Made by a program: the position numbers and the translations under genes | Shown: positions 8,384-16,762 of the stretch, piece after piece | Numbering within the stretch: the first letter of the stretch is position 1 | Layout: the number at the start of each line of letters is the position of its first letter | The notes under the pieces: model-generated | Seen by the model: only the letters and a program-made list of their open reading frames with translations | Database searches by the model: none | What the model was told of the DNA's origin: nothing | Assembly: GCA_903893785.1 (NCBI GenBank) | Contig: CAITNQ010000424.1 | Coordinates: 47,977-111,976 of the forward strand | From: an uncultured Gemmatimonadota bacterium | Lineage (GTDB): Bacteria; Latescibacterota; UBA2968; UBA8231 | DNA length: 64,000 bases | Direction of reading: 5' to 3'

Positions 8384-9348
8384 CAACGGCAGACCAGTGG
8401 CGCGAGCCCCGAGGAGCGCACCGCCCGGCGCGCCTGAATCAGCCGACGTCGGCGCCAGGTCCCGGGCAGCAGTCGCAGCACGTCCCGCAGAGCCAGAAGG
8501 AGATAAGGGACGCTCCGGGGACGGTGCATGAGTAGAAGCCCCCAAACGAGTGGTTCGGCCAACAGGAAAGCAGGCAGGATGCGCAGCATCAGGCCAGGCG
8601 AGAGGTTCTTGACCAGTGTCAGGTAACGGTTCTTGAGCACATGGCGCTGGAACAGGGGTGGCTTGTCCAAGAACCGCAAGTGCCCGGCCAGTGACCCCGA
8701 ACCGACATGCCAGGCCCTGGCTTCGGGTCGGTACCGGGCGCGCCAACCCGCCAGCTGCGCGCGCCATGCCAGGTCAATGTCCTCCCCATAAGCAAAGTAC
8801 GTCTCGTCGAAGTAGCCAGTGTCAAGCCGCACTTGCTCGAGCATCGCGCGTCGACAGAGCATGACCGCGCCGGTACATCCGAATACTTCCTCGGGCGCGT
8901 CGCGGTGCGGGCTGTGCCGCAGCCGCATCTGGGGACGCAGGAAGAAACCGCCATTGAGCCATTCGCGGGTGCCTTCCTGGTACACCTGGCCTGTCACGGT
9001 ACCGACAGAAGCGCCGTCGGCAAAGCCGGCGAGCGCCCGGGCGATGAAGTCGGGCGCCAGGAAGACATCGGTGTTGATCACCAGGACGACCGCGGCGCGC
9101 CCGGCAGCAATGGCTCGGTTGTAGCCAGCGGCGAACCCCAGATTGGTCGGGTTCTCCAGCAGCAGGACGCCCGGATAACGGCGCCGCAGGAGATCGCACG
9201 AACCGTCGGTCGATCCGTTGTCGACGACGGTGATGCTGGCCAGCGGCGCCGTCTGGGCCAGCACCGAGTCGAGGCAACGAACCAGATAATGAGCGCCGTT
9301 CCAATTCGCCAGGGAAACATCGACCGGGCCGAGACCGGCGTCGGTCAC
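8380..9348 (-). CDS. Family 2 glycosyltransferase, rhamnosyltransferase-like
   Basis: The 322-residue product starts at a GTG that overlaps the upstream stop (GTGA). It is a GT-A fold enzyme. The N-terminus has SLANWNGAHYLVRCLDSVL and VDNGSTDGS, and the LVINTDVFL segment supplies the DxD-type metal site. The GYFDETYFAYGEDIDLAWR motif is typical of the WbbL/rhamnosyltransferase group. A hydrophobic C-terminal region (LRILPAFLLAEPLVWGLLL) may associate with the membrane. It likely adds a deoxyhexose during polysaccharide assembly; the substrate cannot be deduced. Confidence 0.88.
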   Translation of the reverse strand: MTDAGLGPVDVSLANWNGAHYLVRCLDSVLAQTAPLASITVVDNGSTDGSCDLLRRRYPGVLLLENPTNLGFAAGYNRAIAAGRAAVVLVINTDVFLAPDFIARALAGFADGASVGTVTGQVYQEGTREWLNGGFFLRPQMRLRHSPHRDAPEEVFGCTGAVMLCRRAMLEQVRLDTGYFDETYFAYGEDIDLAWRAQLAGWRARYRPEARAWHVGSGSLAGHLRFLDKPPLFQRHVLKNRYLTLVKNLSPGLMLRILPAFLLAEPLVWGLLLMHRPRSVPYLLLALRDVLRLLPGTWRRRRLIQARRAVRSSGLAPLVCRW

Positions 9349-10730
9349 GTGCGCGTTCTCTGGGCCGTTGCTCCACTGCGCGGCGTGGCGTCCGCGTCCG
9401 CGGCACGTAAGCCCGCGATCTCCTGCATCAACACCTGTTGCTCAGCCAGAATGCGATCGCGGTCCGGCCCCACGGCCGTGGCAAGGTAACTCTCATAATA
9501 CCGTATGGCCAGGGCATAGGCCTGGGAGGCCGCGGCGCCATCGCCGCGGGCCACGGCCAGCTGGGCCTGGCGCCAGTTGATGCGGGCTTGCCTGAACCAC
9601 CAGGCCCGCTGTAGGTCGGTGACCCGGACCAGGGCCGATAGTACGGACTCGGATCCGGTCCGGCGTTGCGCCATGGCCAGAATCGCGAACGCCCGGGTGG
9701 TGTTGGCCGCACGGTCGTCCTCGTCGACCTCAGTGCTGGCCAGATCGGTGTACAGCTTGCCCAGTTGGGTCAGGAAGCGGTCGAGCGAGCGGTTCAGGCT
9801 GACCTGTTGCGGGTCTAGCGGCAGCGCGCGCGCCGGGACCTCCTCGCGCCGGCGGCCCCGGCCGGCGGGAACCGCAGCGGCGGCTTCGGCCTGACGGCGA
9901 AGGCGGTCGAGGCGTTGGTAGCGATCGAGGGCACCGGCCTCCAGGACCCGCAGCCGCTGGGCGACCCACTCGGTCGGTTCACGGTCCTGGGCCACGGCCA
10001 ATCGAGCCAGGCCCAGGTATGTCTGCTCAAGGCCCTTGAAAAGCGCGTTGAGCACGGGTTCCTGGGCATCCGCCAGGCCGTCGCTGAGCTTGAGCTCGAG
10101 GAACAACGCCACGGCCAGGTTGCCTTTGACTTCGTCGACAAGGCGCGCGGAGTCCAGTGGCGTGGCATACATGGCCTCCCGTGCCCGCCCCAGGAACAGG
10201 CCCGGGTCACGGGAGATCCGCTGGTGGTCCAGCTTCATCTGGCGCTCGCGGGCCGCAGTCAACTGCTCGCCCAAGACGAGCAGAGAGTCGTAGAAGGACT
10301 GGAGGGCAACGCCGTCCGGGACGTAGGCGAAGTTGGCGGCGAACCAGTTGTCATTGAGGTCCGCCGGCATCTGCGCGATGGCTGCTGCCACTCGCTCCTT
10401 CAGTTGCCGCCGGGCTTCCAGCCGGGTCATCTGCACTTCGCGCGGCGCCTCGGCGGCGGCTGAGGTGACCCGAACGGGGGTCGGAGCGCTGGTGTCGGCG
10501 ACCACGCCGGCAGAAACGGGGGCCGCGTCCTGAACCGCCGTGGGCTTTCGGATCGTCGGCTTGGCCGGGGCCAGTGGGTTCCGCGGTTGCTCCACCTCGA
10601 CGACAGGGGCAGCGGCGTGGTGCTGCTGGTACCACAGACGCCCTCCCATGGCCACAGCCACCAGCGTGCACAGCGTCCCCAACCACAGAAAGATCGGGGA
10701 GCCTGAGCCAGGGAACTTCATCATCCTCAC
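9345..10730 (-). CDS. Membrane-anchored helical protein at the head of the polysaccharide operon
   Basis: I do not recognise this 461-residue protein. It has one N-terminal transmembrane segment (FLWLGTLCTLVAVAMGG). A Pro/Ala/Val-rich linker follows to about residue 90, then a long, mostly helical soluble domain with many Ala, Arg and Leu. The helical part includes AIRYYESYLATAVGPDRDRILAEQQ, reminiscent of degenerate TPR helices. The topology puts the bulk in the periplasm. It is the first gene of the operon behind a plausible promoter and overlaps the next gene by four bases, so a scaffold or accessory role in glycan assembly is reasonable. Start candidates at 10730, 10724 and 10721 are equivalent. 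Confidence 0.7.
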   Translation of the reverse strand: MRMMKFPGSGSPIFLWLGTLCTLVAVAMGGRLWYQQHHAAAPVVEVEQPRNPLAPAKPTIRKPTAVQDAAPVSAGVVADTSAPTPVRVTSAAAEAPREVQMTRLEARRQLKERVAAAIAQMPADLNDNWFAANFAYVPDGVALQSFYDSLLVLGEQLTAARERQMKLDHQRISRDPGLFLGRAREAMYATPLDSARLVDEVKGNLAVALFLELKLSDGLADAQEPVLNALFKGLEQTYLGLARLAVAQDREPTEWVAQRLRVLEAGALDRYQRLDRLRRQAEAAAAVPAGRGRRREEVPARALPLDPQQVSLNRSLDRFLTQLGKLYTDLASTEVDEDDRAANTTRAFAILAMAQRRTGSESVLSALVRVTDLQRAWWFRQARINWRQAQLAVARGDGAAASQAYALAIRYYESYLATAVGPDRDRILAEQQVLMQEIAGLRAADADATPRSGATAQRTRT

Positions 10731-10780
10731 CTCACACAGGGCCGGCCCTCGCGTGCACCGCGGTGGGCCCTGGAATACCT

Positions 10781-10809
10781 AATGTACCGGCCGGTAGGGA
10801 GGCCAGCAA
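10781..10809 (-). promoter_or_regulatory. Possible sigma-70 promoter of the polysaccharide operon
   Basis: On the minus strand TTGCTG and TACATT are separated by 17 bases, about 50 bases upstream of the first gene. The -10 box matches four of six consensus bases and the -35 box three of six. The spacing is ideal, but the match is moderate. Confidence 0.4.
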
Positions 10810-11519
10810 ACACCCCCGCGCCCGGCCCAACGCCCGGGACTGTGCGCCCGTTGCAGCGCCCGCCACGCGATCACCGACCGCCGCCTCATTCAGGCTATCG
10901 GACAACGGGCCAATCACTTGACACTTTGCCGACGGAATGGGGACATTCGGGTACGTACACCGAGGCACAGCCCACGGGCCGGTGGGGTGACAGATTCTGC
11001 CGCCTGAGGGCCGGACGCAGCGTCGGCGCGCGGCTGTCCCGGACGTCGCCCGGGGCCGCCCTCAACCATCGTCGACCCAGGAACACGGCCTAGCAGTCGG
11101 GCCCGATGTGGGCCTCAACACGCAGCGCCATCGCGCGACGAGGCCGCGTGGCGCCAGAGCCGCCGTCGGTGGGGTGGTCGTGCGTTGACTGCCAGGCCTC
11201 AAGCGCGGTGCCGTCGCGCGGCAGACCCGCCAGGGGCCGGGGTGGCCTCGGGCGGGGTTGCCGTGCGTTGACTGCCAAGCCCCCACTCGCGGCTCAGGCG
11301 CGCGGCGGTTGGCGGTCGACACGGGCGGCGCACGGGCCCGGCGCCCGCTCCGAGGCAGGCCCGCCTGGTGCCGGGGTGGCCTCGGACGGGGTTGCCGTGC
11401 GTTGACTGCCAGGCCCCAACTCGCGGCCCAGGCGCGCAGCGGTTCGCGATCGACACGGGCGGCGCAAGGGCCCGGCGCCCGTCCCGAGGCAGGCCCCAAG
11501 AATGAAGGACCGAAAACGT
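10810..11519. other. Intergenic region with no supported gene
   Basis: This 700-base stretch separates the polysaccharide operon from mpl. Frames here give Arg/Pro/Ala-rich shadows with no ribosome binding sites or recognisable motifs. It holds a perfect TTGACA hexamer at 10918-10923 on the plus strand without a convincing -10 partner, and the imperfect repeats at 11181-11498 described separately. No RNA gene was recognised. Confidence 0.6.
11181..11498. repeat. Imperfect long direct repeats upstream of mpl
   Basis: Three copies of a GC-rich unit can be aligned on the shared opening TGCGTTGACTGCC at 11181, 11264 and 11398. The spacing is 83 bases between the first and second and 134 bases between the second and third, so the first copy lacks about 50 internal bases. 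Copies two and three share long blocks such as ACACGGGCGGCGCA and GGGCCCGGCGCCCG. No inverted ends or open reading frame suggest a mobile element. Confidence 0.75.
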
Positions 11520-12947
11520 ATGGAACTGGCCCCGGGTGCTCGGATTCATCTGATCGCCGCGTGCGGCACCGCCATGGGGGCACTGGCCGGCATGCTGCGC
11601 GAGCGTGGGTACCGCGTCACCGGTTCGGATACCCATGTATACCCGCCCATGAGCACCTTCTTGAGCCAGATCGGCGTCTGCGTGCAGGAAGGTTTCGACG
11701 CGGACCGGCTGGAGCCCCCACCCGACCTGGTGGTCGTCGGCAATGCAGTCTCGCGGGGGAACCCGGAGGTCGAGGCCACGCTAGCCCGGCGGCTACCCTA
11801 CGCCTCCCTGCCCGAGGTGCTTCGCGAGCATTTCCTGCGCCATCGGCTGCCAGCGGTAATCACCGGAACCCACGGCAAGACCACCACCACTGCCATGGCT
11901 GCCTACCTGTTGAGCCAGTGCGGTCAGGACCCCTCTTTCTTGGTGGCGGGTATCCCCGTCGACTTCCCGCAGCCCTACCACCTTGGGGCTGGGCAGGCAT
12001 TCGTGATTGAGGGCGACGAGTACGACACGGCGTTCTTCGCCAAGCACCCCAAGTTCCTCTATTACCTGCCACACACGGTGGTCATCAACAACATTGAGTT
12101 CGACCACGCAGACATCTACGCCGACCTGGCCGAGATAGAGCGATCGTTCCGGCAATTGGTCAACATCATCCCAGCCAATGGCCTGCTCCTGGCCAACGCC
12201 GAAGACCCGACCGTTGCCGGCCTGCTGCCAGCAGCCCCCTGTCGGGTCGAAACCTTCGGGCTGCAGGACGACGCCGACTGGGGCGCGGAGAACGTGGTCA
12301 CGGCATCCGACGGGATGGCCTTCACCGTACGCCACGCAGGGTCACGCCTGGGCTCATGCCGCCTTGCCCACCATGGTCTGCACAACGTGCGCAATGCGCT
12401 GGCCGCCCTGGCGATCGCCATCCATGGCGGCGCAACTGCGGAGGCCGCATTGGCGGCCGTGGGGGGGTTTGGCGGCGTTCGGCGACGTCAGGAGCGCGTC
12501 GGGACCGTAGCCGGCATCGAACTGATAGACGATTTTGCCCACCACCCCACGGCCGTGGCGGCAACCCTAGCGGCCGTGCGTCTGGCGCGCCCCGTCGGCG
12601 CGCTCTGGGTTCTGTTCGAACCGGCCAGTTCGACCAATGCCAGAGCGTTGTTCGAAGACCAATACGCCGAGGCGTTCCGCGCCGTGGACCATTGCCTGAT
12701 CGGGCGGGTACCACGGCCCGAACGGGCGCGTCGCGATCCGCCGTTCTCGCCCGAGCGATTAGCGGCTCACATCGGCCGACTGGGCGGAGATGGCCGCTAC
12801 ATCCCTGAAGCTGCCGACATGGTGACCACCGTGGTCCAAGAGGTTCTGCCGGGCGATACGGTGGTGTTCATGAGCAACGGCGGCTTCGGCGGCGTCCAAC
12901 GCCTGCTGCTGGCCGCTCTCCAGGAGCGCTACGGCACCCCGGCTTGA
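11520..12947 (+). CDS. mpl: UDP-N-acetylmuramate:tripeptide ligase Mpl
   Basis: This 475-residue Mur-ligase family enzyme should join recycled L-Ala-gamma-D-Glu-meso-DAP to UDP-MurNAc in the cytosol, using ATP. The N-terminal domain has GSDTHVYPPMSTFL, a pattern typical of Mpl rather than MurC. The ATP-binding loop is TGTHGKTTTT. The central domain has the EGDEYDTAFF and NNIEFDHADIY motifs, and the C-terminal domain has IDDFAHHPTAV. The ATG at 11520 is chosen because AAGGA lies about ten bases upstream; an ATG at 11502 would add six residues but has no clear site. Its presence implies meso-DAP peptidoglycan and a recycling pathway. The HEAT gene follows after 15 bases. Confidence 0.93.
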   Translation: MELAPGARIHLIAACGTAMGALAGMLRERGYRVTGSDTHVYPPMSTFLSQIGVCVQEGFDADRLEPPPDLVVVGNAVSRGNPEVEATLARRLPYASLPEVLREHFLRHRLPAVITGTHGKTTTTAMAAYLLSQCGQDPSFLVAGIPVDFPQPYHLGAGQAFVIEGDEYDTAFFAKHPKFLYYLPHTVVINNIEFDHADIYADLAEIERSFRQLVNIIPANGLLLANAEDPTVAGLLPAAPCRVETFGLQDDADWGAENVVTASDGMAFTVRHAGSRLGSCRLAHHGLHNVRNALAALAIAIHGGATAEAALAAVGGFGGVRRRQERVGTVAGIELIDDFAHHPTAVAATLAAVRLARPVGALWVLFEPASSTNARALFEDQYAEAFRAVDHCLIGRVPRPERARRDPPFSPERLAAHIGRLGGDGRYIPEAADMVTTVVQEVLPGDTVVFMSNGGFGGVQRLLLAALQERYGTPA

Positions 12948-12962
12948 GCCGACAACGCCGAG

Positions 12963-13853
12963 ATGAAACTCTTCCGAGTGCTCCTGATCGCGGGCCTTCT
13001 GGGCCCGTGGACAGCCACAGCGCAGGACGCACGCATCGCGCGACTGGGGGCCCAACTGGGCAGCGCGGATCCTGGTCTCAGGCGCCAGGCAGCTGTGGCA
13101 CTGGGTCGAGTGAGCCTGGTGCAAAGCGTCGAGTTACTGCGCCGCGCCCGTCCAGCCGAAACGAACACCGCAGTCCGCCTTGAGATCGTCCGTGCGCTGC
13201 GCAACATCGTTTTCATGCGGTACCCGGGCTACCCGCAGGCGGTGACCGCCCTGGGCGAAGCCTGCGACGCCACGCTCGAGAGCGACGAGCTCATTCGCCT
13301 GCGGGCGCTGGAGGCCATGTGGGAGGCGGCCTCTCGCGACGTTCTGGAACCGATCCCTTACCTGAACCGCGGTCTTGCTGATCCCAGTGAGCGTCTCCGC
13401 CTGGCTGCCGTGGCCATGCTCCGCAAGTATGCCGCCCCCTCTACTGTCCAGCCGCTGGGCAACGCGGCTCTCGATCGCGGCCAACCCGATGCCGTCCGCA
13501 AGGCCGCTATCGCTGCCCTGGGGGCAGTGCCGCTAGTTGACCCGGGCCCGGCCGGCGAGGCGACCCTACGCGCCAACCAGAAGGCGGCCGAGGCCTTGGG
13601 GACCCAGCCGATCGCCGATGCGGCACTCCTGCAGCACCGACAGGAGACCCAAGTCACATACCTCGCTCGCCTGCTGCGGAACCCCCAGACCCAGCCGGAA
13701 CTGGCTCTGGCGGCAGTGCGGGCTTTGGGCCAGGTGAAGCACCACTCGGCCGTCGCGGTACTGCAGGAGGTGGCGCTGGGTTACCGCGATGGAGCGGTGC
13801 GGAAGCAGGCCAGCCGCGCCCTCAGCCACGTGCTGGCGCGCCAATACGAGTAG
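12963..13853 (+). CDS. Secreted HEAT-repeat protein
   Basis: The 296-residue product has a clear signal peptide (MKLFRVLLIAGLLGPWTATAQ) and then a solenoid of short paired helices. Units such as LRRQAAVALGRV, LRLAAVAMLRKYA, VRKAAIAALGAV and VRKQASRALSHVL are HEAT/PBS-lyase-type repeats. It is probably periplasmic and works as a protein-binding scaffold. It lies 15 bases after mpl and may be cotranscribed, but no functional link to peptidoglycan recycling can be shown. No catalytic motif is visible. Confidence 0.8.
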   Translation: MKLFRVLLIAGLLGPWTATAQDARIARLGAQLGSADPGLRRQAAVALGRVSLVQSVELLRRARPAETNTAVRLEIVRALRNIVFMRYPGYPQAVTALGEACDATLESDELIRLRALEAMWEAASRDVLEPIPYLNRGLADPSERLRLAAVAMLRKYAAPSTVQPLGNAALDRGQPDAVRKAAIAALGAVPLVDPGPAGEATLRANQKAAEALGTQPIADAALLQHRQETQVTYLARLLRNPQTQPELALAAVRALGQVKHHSAVAVLQEVALGYRDGAVRKQASRALSHVLARQYE

Positions 13854-14443
13854 GCGCGCCTCTTCTGCGGACGCGTCGCCCCCAGCAGCGCCCACCCGCA
13901 CAAGCGCCCATGCGACCCCAGCGTGCCCCCCGGCGCGTATGGCTGCTCGTGCCGGTAGCGCATGCACCCGAGACCCGGTCGGGGTCGGCGAAGCATTCCG
14001 GGCTCGCGGCCCAGCGGAGCATCGCAACAGGTACCCACAGCCCTGACAACGCGCGCCGCACGAAGAGCTGTCCCGAGCGCAGGGCTGCCGCCAGGCGGGA
14101 CGCCGCCACCCCGTGTTGCTTGACCCGGCGGCACCACAGAGCAACGTCGCGGGCCTAAGTCCGCCTATCTTGTTTGACCCGGCGGCACCACAGAGCAACG
14201 TCGCGCGGGCCGGCCCGGCTCATCTTGTTCCAGCTGGCGGCGGCGCAGACGAGACACGCGCGTGTGGCACGGTCACGCCTCCCACGCCTTCCGCCACCCG
14301 CCTCGTCACCGAGCAGACGCTACCCGCCGCGACGGCTATGACCGCAGCCTGGTTCCAGAACCAGAGCTTGCCCACGGGGGCCCCGCCCAAGCCGACCAGT
14401 TGCCGACCGAGGTCGAGACACCACAGGCCCAACGCCAAAGGGC
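13854..14443. other. Intergenic region with no supported gene
   Basis: About 590 bases between the convergent HEAT-repeat gene and the DUF4159 gene. The open frames are basic, Arg/Pro-rich and lack ribosome binding sites. The only structure I see is the short tandem repeat at 14119-14250, with the terminator of the minus-strand operon just beyond. Confidence 0.55.
14119..14250. repeat. Short tandem direct repeat
   Basis: The segment TTGACCCGGCGGCACCACAG and its continuation (about 32 bases in all) occurs at 14120 and again at 14174, identical over that length. A degraded third copy begins near 14222 (ATCTTGTT followed by a CGGCGGCG-type block). The period is 54-55 bases. It lies between convergent genes, and no protein frame or hairpin explains it. 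Confidence 0.7.
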
Positions 14444-14480
14444 CGGCAAAACAAAAGGGAACGGGCATTGCCCGTTCCCT
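14444..14480 (-). terminator. Strong intrinsic terminator of the Exb/DUF4159 operon
   Basis: On the minus strand an 11-base-pair perfect stem (AGGGAACGGGC/GCCCGTTCCCT, three-base loop) is followed directly by TTTTGTTTTGCC. It lies 37 bases downstream of the DUF4159 stop, which is the expected position for the end of the operon. Confidence 0.9.
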
Positions 14481-14516
14481 CTCGCTTCCGCTTCTGTTCA
14501 GATGCTCCGAGATCCC

Positions 14517-15779
14517 TTACTGCGTGAACTGGCTCACGTTAGCGATACCACCGGGCTGCGTCAGCGCGAACACGATCAGGTTCACCCCGAACTGCAGGCC
14601 GCGCTCGCGCGCATCTGCGAACTCGTCACCCCAATACCAACTGATGTTCAGGTCACTGAAGATCACCGCGACCCGCCCACGCAGTTCAAGCAGTTCCAGA
14701 GCGAAAACATTCCCCGACGGCGCCCCGCCGCGCGGCGGACCATCCGGGAACTCATAGAAGCTGCTGAACAAGGCGTGGTTGTTAGCGATCTTCTGCCACT
14801 TGTCGCCATCGCCGCCGAGAACCATCGGGTCCTTAATCAGATCTTTGAACTGCCGATCAAACGGGGTCCCGGCCACGCCCGCATCTTTCCCATCCAGACC
14901 CGTGTTCGGATCGCTCTGACGGATGTCCTCTGCGAAAAGGAATCCCCCTCCCTTGAGGTACTCACCGAGATTCTTCTTCTCAGTGTCCGTAATCTGCAGC
15001 GTGGCGCTGTTCCCGGTCATGTACAGGAACGGTGCCCCCATGATCTGCGGATCGCTCAACTCCACTGTGTTGCCCTGGATCCGCGCCTTGATGTCCGTAT
15101 GATCGCGCATGTACCGCATAAGTTCCTCAACAGCCGTCGGGAACCTGTCTATGTTCTTGTCAGCCAGGTCATAATCGATGACGGTCATGTTGAAGTAGCC
15201 CTTGATCTTTCGCTTGTTCGCAGGATCTTGGATGATAACGGCCTGATAGCGTCCGATATCAAGATCCTGGACATTGAGCAACTCCTGGTTCAGGCTCAAT
15301 GCCTCCTGCGTAGCACCGCCGGCGCCCGAGAGCTCCACCATCTTCACAGACTCAGACGTGGGCGCCATGGCCTTGCTGCCGACCATGGACTCCAAGCCCG
15401 CCCTGTTCATGCTCCCCAGACTAGTTGGCGTTGCACCGATTACATCCGCCGCCCCGCCGCCACCAGACCCGGTTGCGAACATGTCTTGAGATAACTGGAC
15501 ATCCGGTGTCATGGCTGCCGTCTGCAGCATCTCCATCTGCACCTCGGAGATTTCCGGCCTTTTGGCCAACTCGAAACTCTTCTGCAGGATGGGCCGCGGC
15601 GGATCGAAAACGACTTTCTGCACGGAATTGTCTTCTTCCTTGCCCCCCGCACGGAAGAGCAGGAAGAACGCTACAGCGTGAACCAGGAGCGACAGGATCG
15701 CTCCCCCCCGAGCCTCCTTGCGGAACTCAGGAGGGGTGAAGACCTGGTGGCCCCCTGTAACGCTCTGCCTATCTGACAT
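14517..15779 (-). CDS. TonB-like anchor fused to a DUF4159 domain
   Basis: The 420-residue product has one transmembrane helix near residues 27-45 (GGAILSLLVHAVAFFLLF), in the place where TonB-type proteins have theirs. A long polar, Gly/Ser-rich linker carries it into the periplasm. The C-terminal ~210 residues match DUF4159: PFLYMTGNSA, LGEYLKGGGFLFAEDI, FDRQFKDLI, HALFSSFYEFPDGPP and VAVIFSDLNISWYWGDE. As last gene after exbB-exbD-exbD it probably takes the place of TonB and transmits proton-motive energy to a periplasmic or outer-membrane partner. The role of DUF4159 is not established. The ribosome binding site is GGAGGTAGGAG. Confidence 0.85.
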   Translation of the reverse strand: MSDRQSVTGGHQVFTPPEFRKEARGGAILSLLVHAVAFFLLFRAGGKEEDNSVQKVVFDPPRPILQKSFELAKRPEISEVQMEMLQTAAMTPDVQLSQDMFATGSGGGGAADVIGATPTSLGSMNRAGLESMVGSKAMAPTSESVKMVELSGAGGATQEALSLNQELLNVQDLDIGRYQAVIIQDPANKRKIKGYFNMTVIDYDLADKNIDRFPTAVEELMRYMRDHTDIKARIQGNTVELSDPQIMGAPFLYMTGNSATLQITDTEKKNLGEYLKGGGFLFAEDIRQSDPNTGLDGKDAGVAGTPFDRQFKDLIKDPMVLGGDGDKWQKIANNHALFSSFYEFPDGPPRGGAPSGNVFALELLELRGRVAVIFSDLNISWYWGDEFADARERGLQFGVNLIVFALTQPGGIANVSQFTQ

Positions 15780-15826
15780 CTCCTACCTCCAGGGCCAGGG
15801 GCCCTGAGAAATCGCTGCCCCCAGGT

Positions 15827-16237
15827 CTACCGGATGCCGATCGCTTCCACCCCGTGCTGCTTGAGAATGTCCATCACTACGATTACGCGCTCGTAGCTGG
15901 CTTTCTTGCCACCCGAGAAGATGACGTTCTTCTCCTTCTGCACATCAGGCGGGAAGAAATCGTTCAGCTTCTTCACCAGGCCTTCCTCGTTGACCTCTAC
16001 CCCATTCACCTGAATCGTGTTGTTGTCGGTGACCGTGACGAGGAACTCCTGTTCCTCCTTCCACGCCGACGCCGCGCCACCCGACTGGGGCAGGTTAGCT
16101 GCGAACGAATACAGGATCACGGGAGTGATCACCAGAAAGAAGATCAGCAGCACAAGCACGATGTCCACCATCGGCGTGACGTTGATCTCCGATGAGAGCT
16201 GTCCAATACTGAATCGCTCTTTGGCCCGCTTGGACAT
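15827..16237 (-). CDS. ExbD/TolR-family biopolymer transport protein (second copy)
   Basis: The protein has 136 residues. A short cytosolic tail precedes the canonical INVTPMVDIVLVLLIFFLVITP segment, whose Asp is the proton-carrying residue of ExbD/TolR. The periplasmic domain ends in YERVIVVMDILKQHGVEAIGI, as in ExbD dimers. It differs from the other copy in having an Asn/Gln/Lys-rich periplasmic part. Two distinct ExbD subunits next to one ExbB suggest a heteromeric stator. It lies 63 bases downstream of the first exbD. Confidence 0.93.
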   Translation of the reverse strand: MSKRAKERFSIGQLSSEINVTPMVDIVLVLLIFFLVITPVILYSFAANLPQSGGAASAWKEEQEFLVTVTDNNTIQVNGVEVNEEGLVKKLNDFFPPDVQKEKNVIFSGGKKASYERVIVVMDILKQHGVEAIGIR

Positions 16238-16300
16238 AACTCCAATCCTTTAAGGAAGGTTGGCGCCAGTACGCAACTCGCGCGGCATCACCCTTCTTGA

Positions 16301-16729
16301 TCAGCCTTCCTGATCCGCCTTCTTGGCCATCAGTTCCACCTCGGCAACACCCACCTGACGACAGGTGTTCATCAAGGACAAAATGTCCCCGTACTCGAGA
16401 TTGCGGGCGCCCTTGAGGATCACCGGTTGGCCTTCATGGCCGCGGTAGGCCAGCAGCAACTCGCGCTCAAGCTGCGCCAGGTCCGACATGGGCTTCATGT
16501 TAAGGAAGATCGCCCGCTCCTCGTTGATGGCCACCGTCGTCAGCTTGTCCTGGTCGCCAGTCGAACGGTTCGTCGCATGCTGGGCTATGGGAACCTCGAC
16601 ACTGACGCCCTGACGGATCATGGCCGTCATAACCATGTACGTGATCAGGAGCACCAACGCCACGTCCACAAGAGGCGTCACATTGATACCTGATTGCACC
16701 TTGCCGGGACCGCCCGATCCTACTTGCAC
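16301..16729 (-). CDS. ExbD/TolR-family biopolymer transport protein (first copy)
   Basis: The 142-residue product starts at GTG with an AGGAGG site eight bases before it. The N-terminus gives GINVTPLVDVALVLLITYMVMT with the conserved Asp in the transmembrane helix. The C-terminal part (NLEYGDILSLMNTCRQVGVAEVELMA) is the usual ExbD periplasmic fold. It lies 33 bases after exbB. In such operons the two ExbD proteins are usually non-redundant; here they diverge strongly outside the helix. Confidence 0.93.
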   Translation of the reverse strand: MQVGSGGPGKVQSGINVTPLVDVALVLLITYMVMTAMIRQGVSVEVPIAQHATNRSTGDQDKLTTVAINEERAIFLNMKPMSDLAQLERELLLAYRGHEGQPVILKGARNLEYGDILSLMNTCRQVGVAEVELMAKKADQEG

Positions 16730-16762
16730 GGTCGCGTCCTCCTATGTTGGCCCGGTTCTCGG

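Noticed and set aside
10918..10950. Plus-strand promoter with perfect TTGACA
   Set aside because: No hexamer at 16-18 bases matches the -10 consensus better than three of six, and no gene starts within 550 bases.
11181..11498. CRISPR array
   Set aside because: Units are long, imperfect and differ in spacing (83 and 134 bases), with no unique spacers of constant length and no cas genes nearby.
13910..14158. 82-residue plus-strand frame after the HEAT gene
   Set aside because: Arg-rich, no ribosome binding site, and it runs into the tandem repeat; not convincing as a gene.
14119..14250. CRISPR array
   Set aside because: Only two good repeats, the third degraded; spacers are about 22 bases and no cas genes are present.
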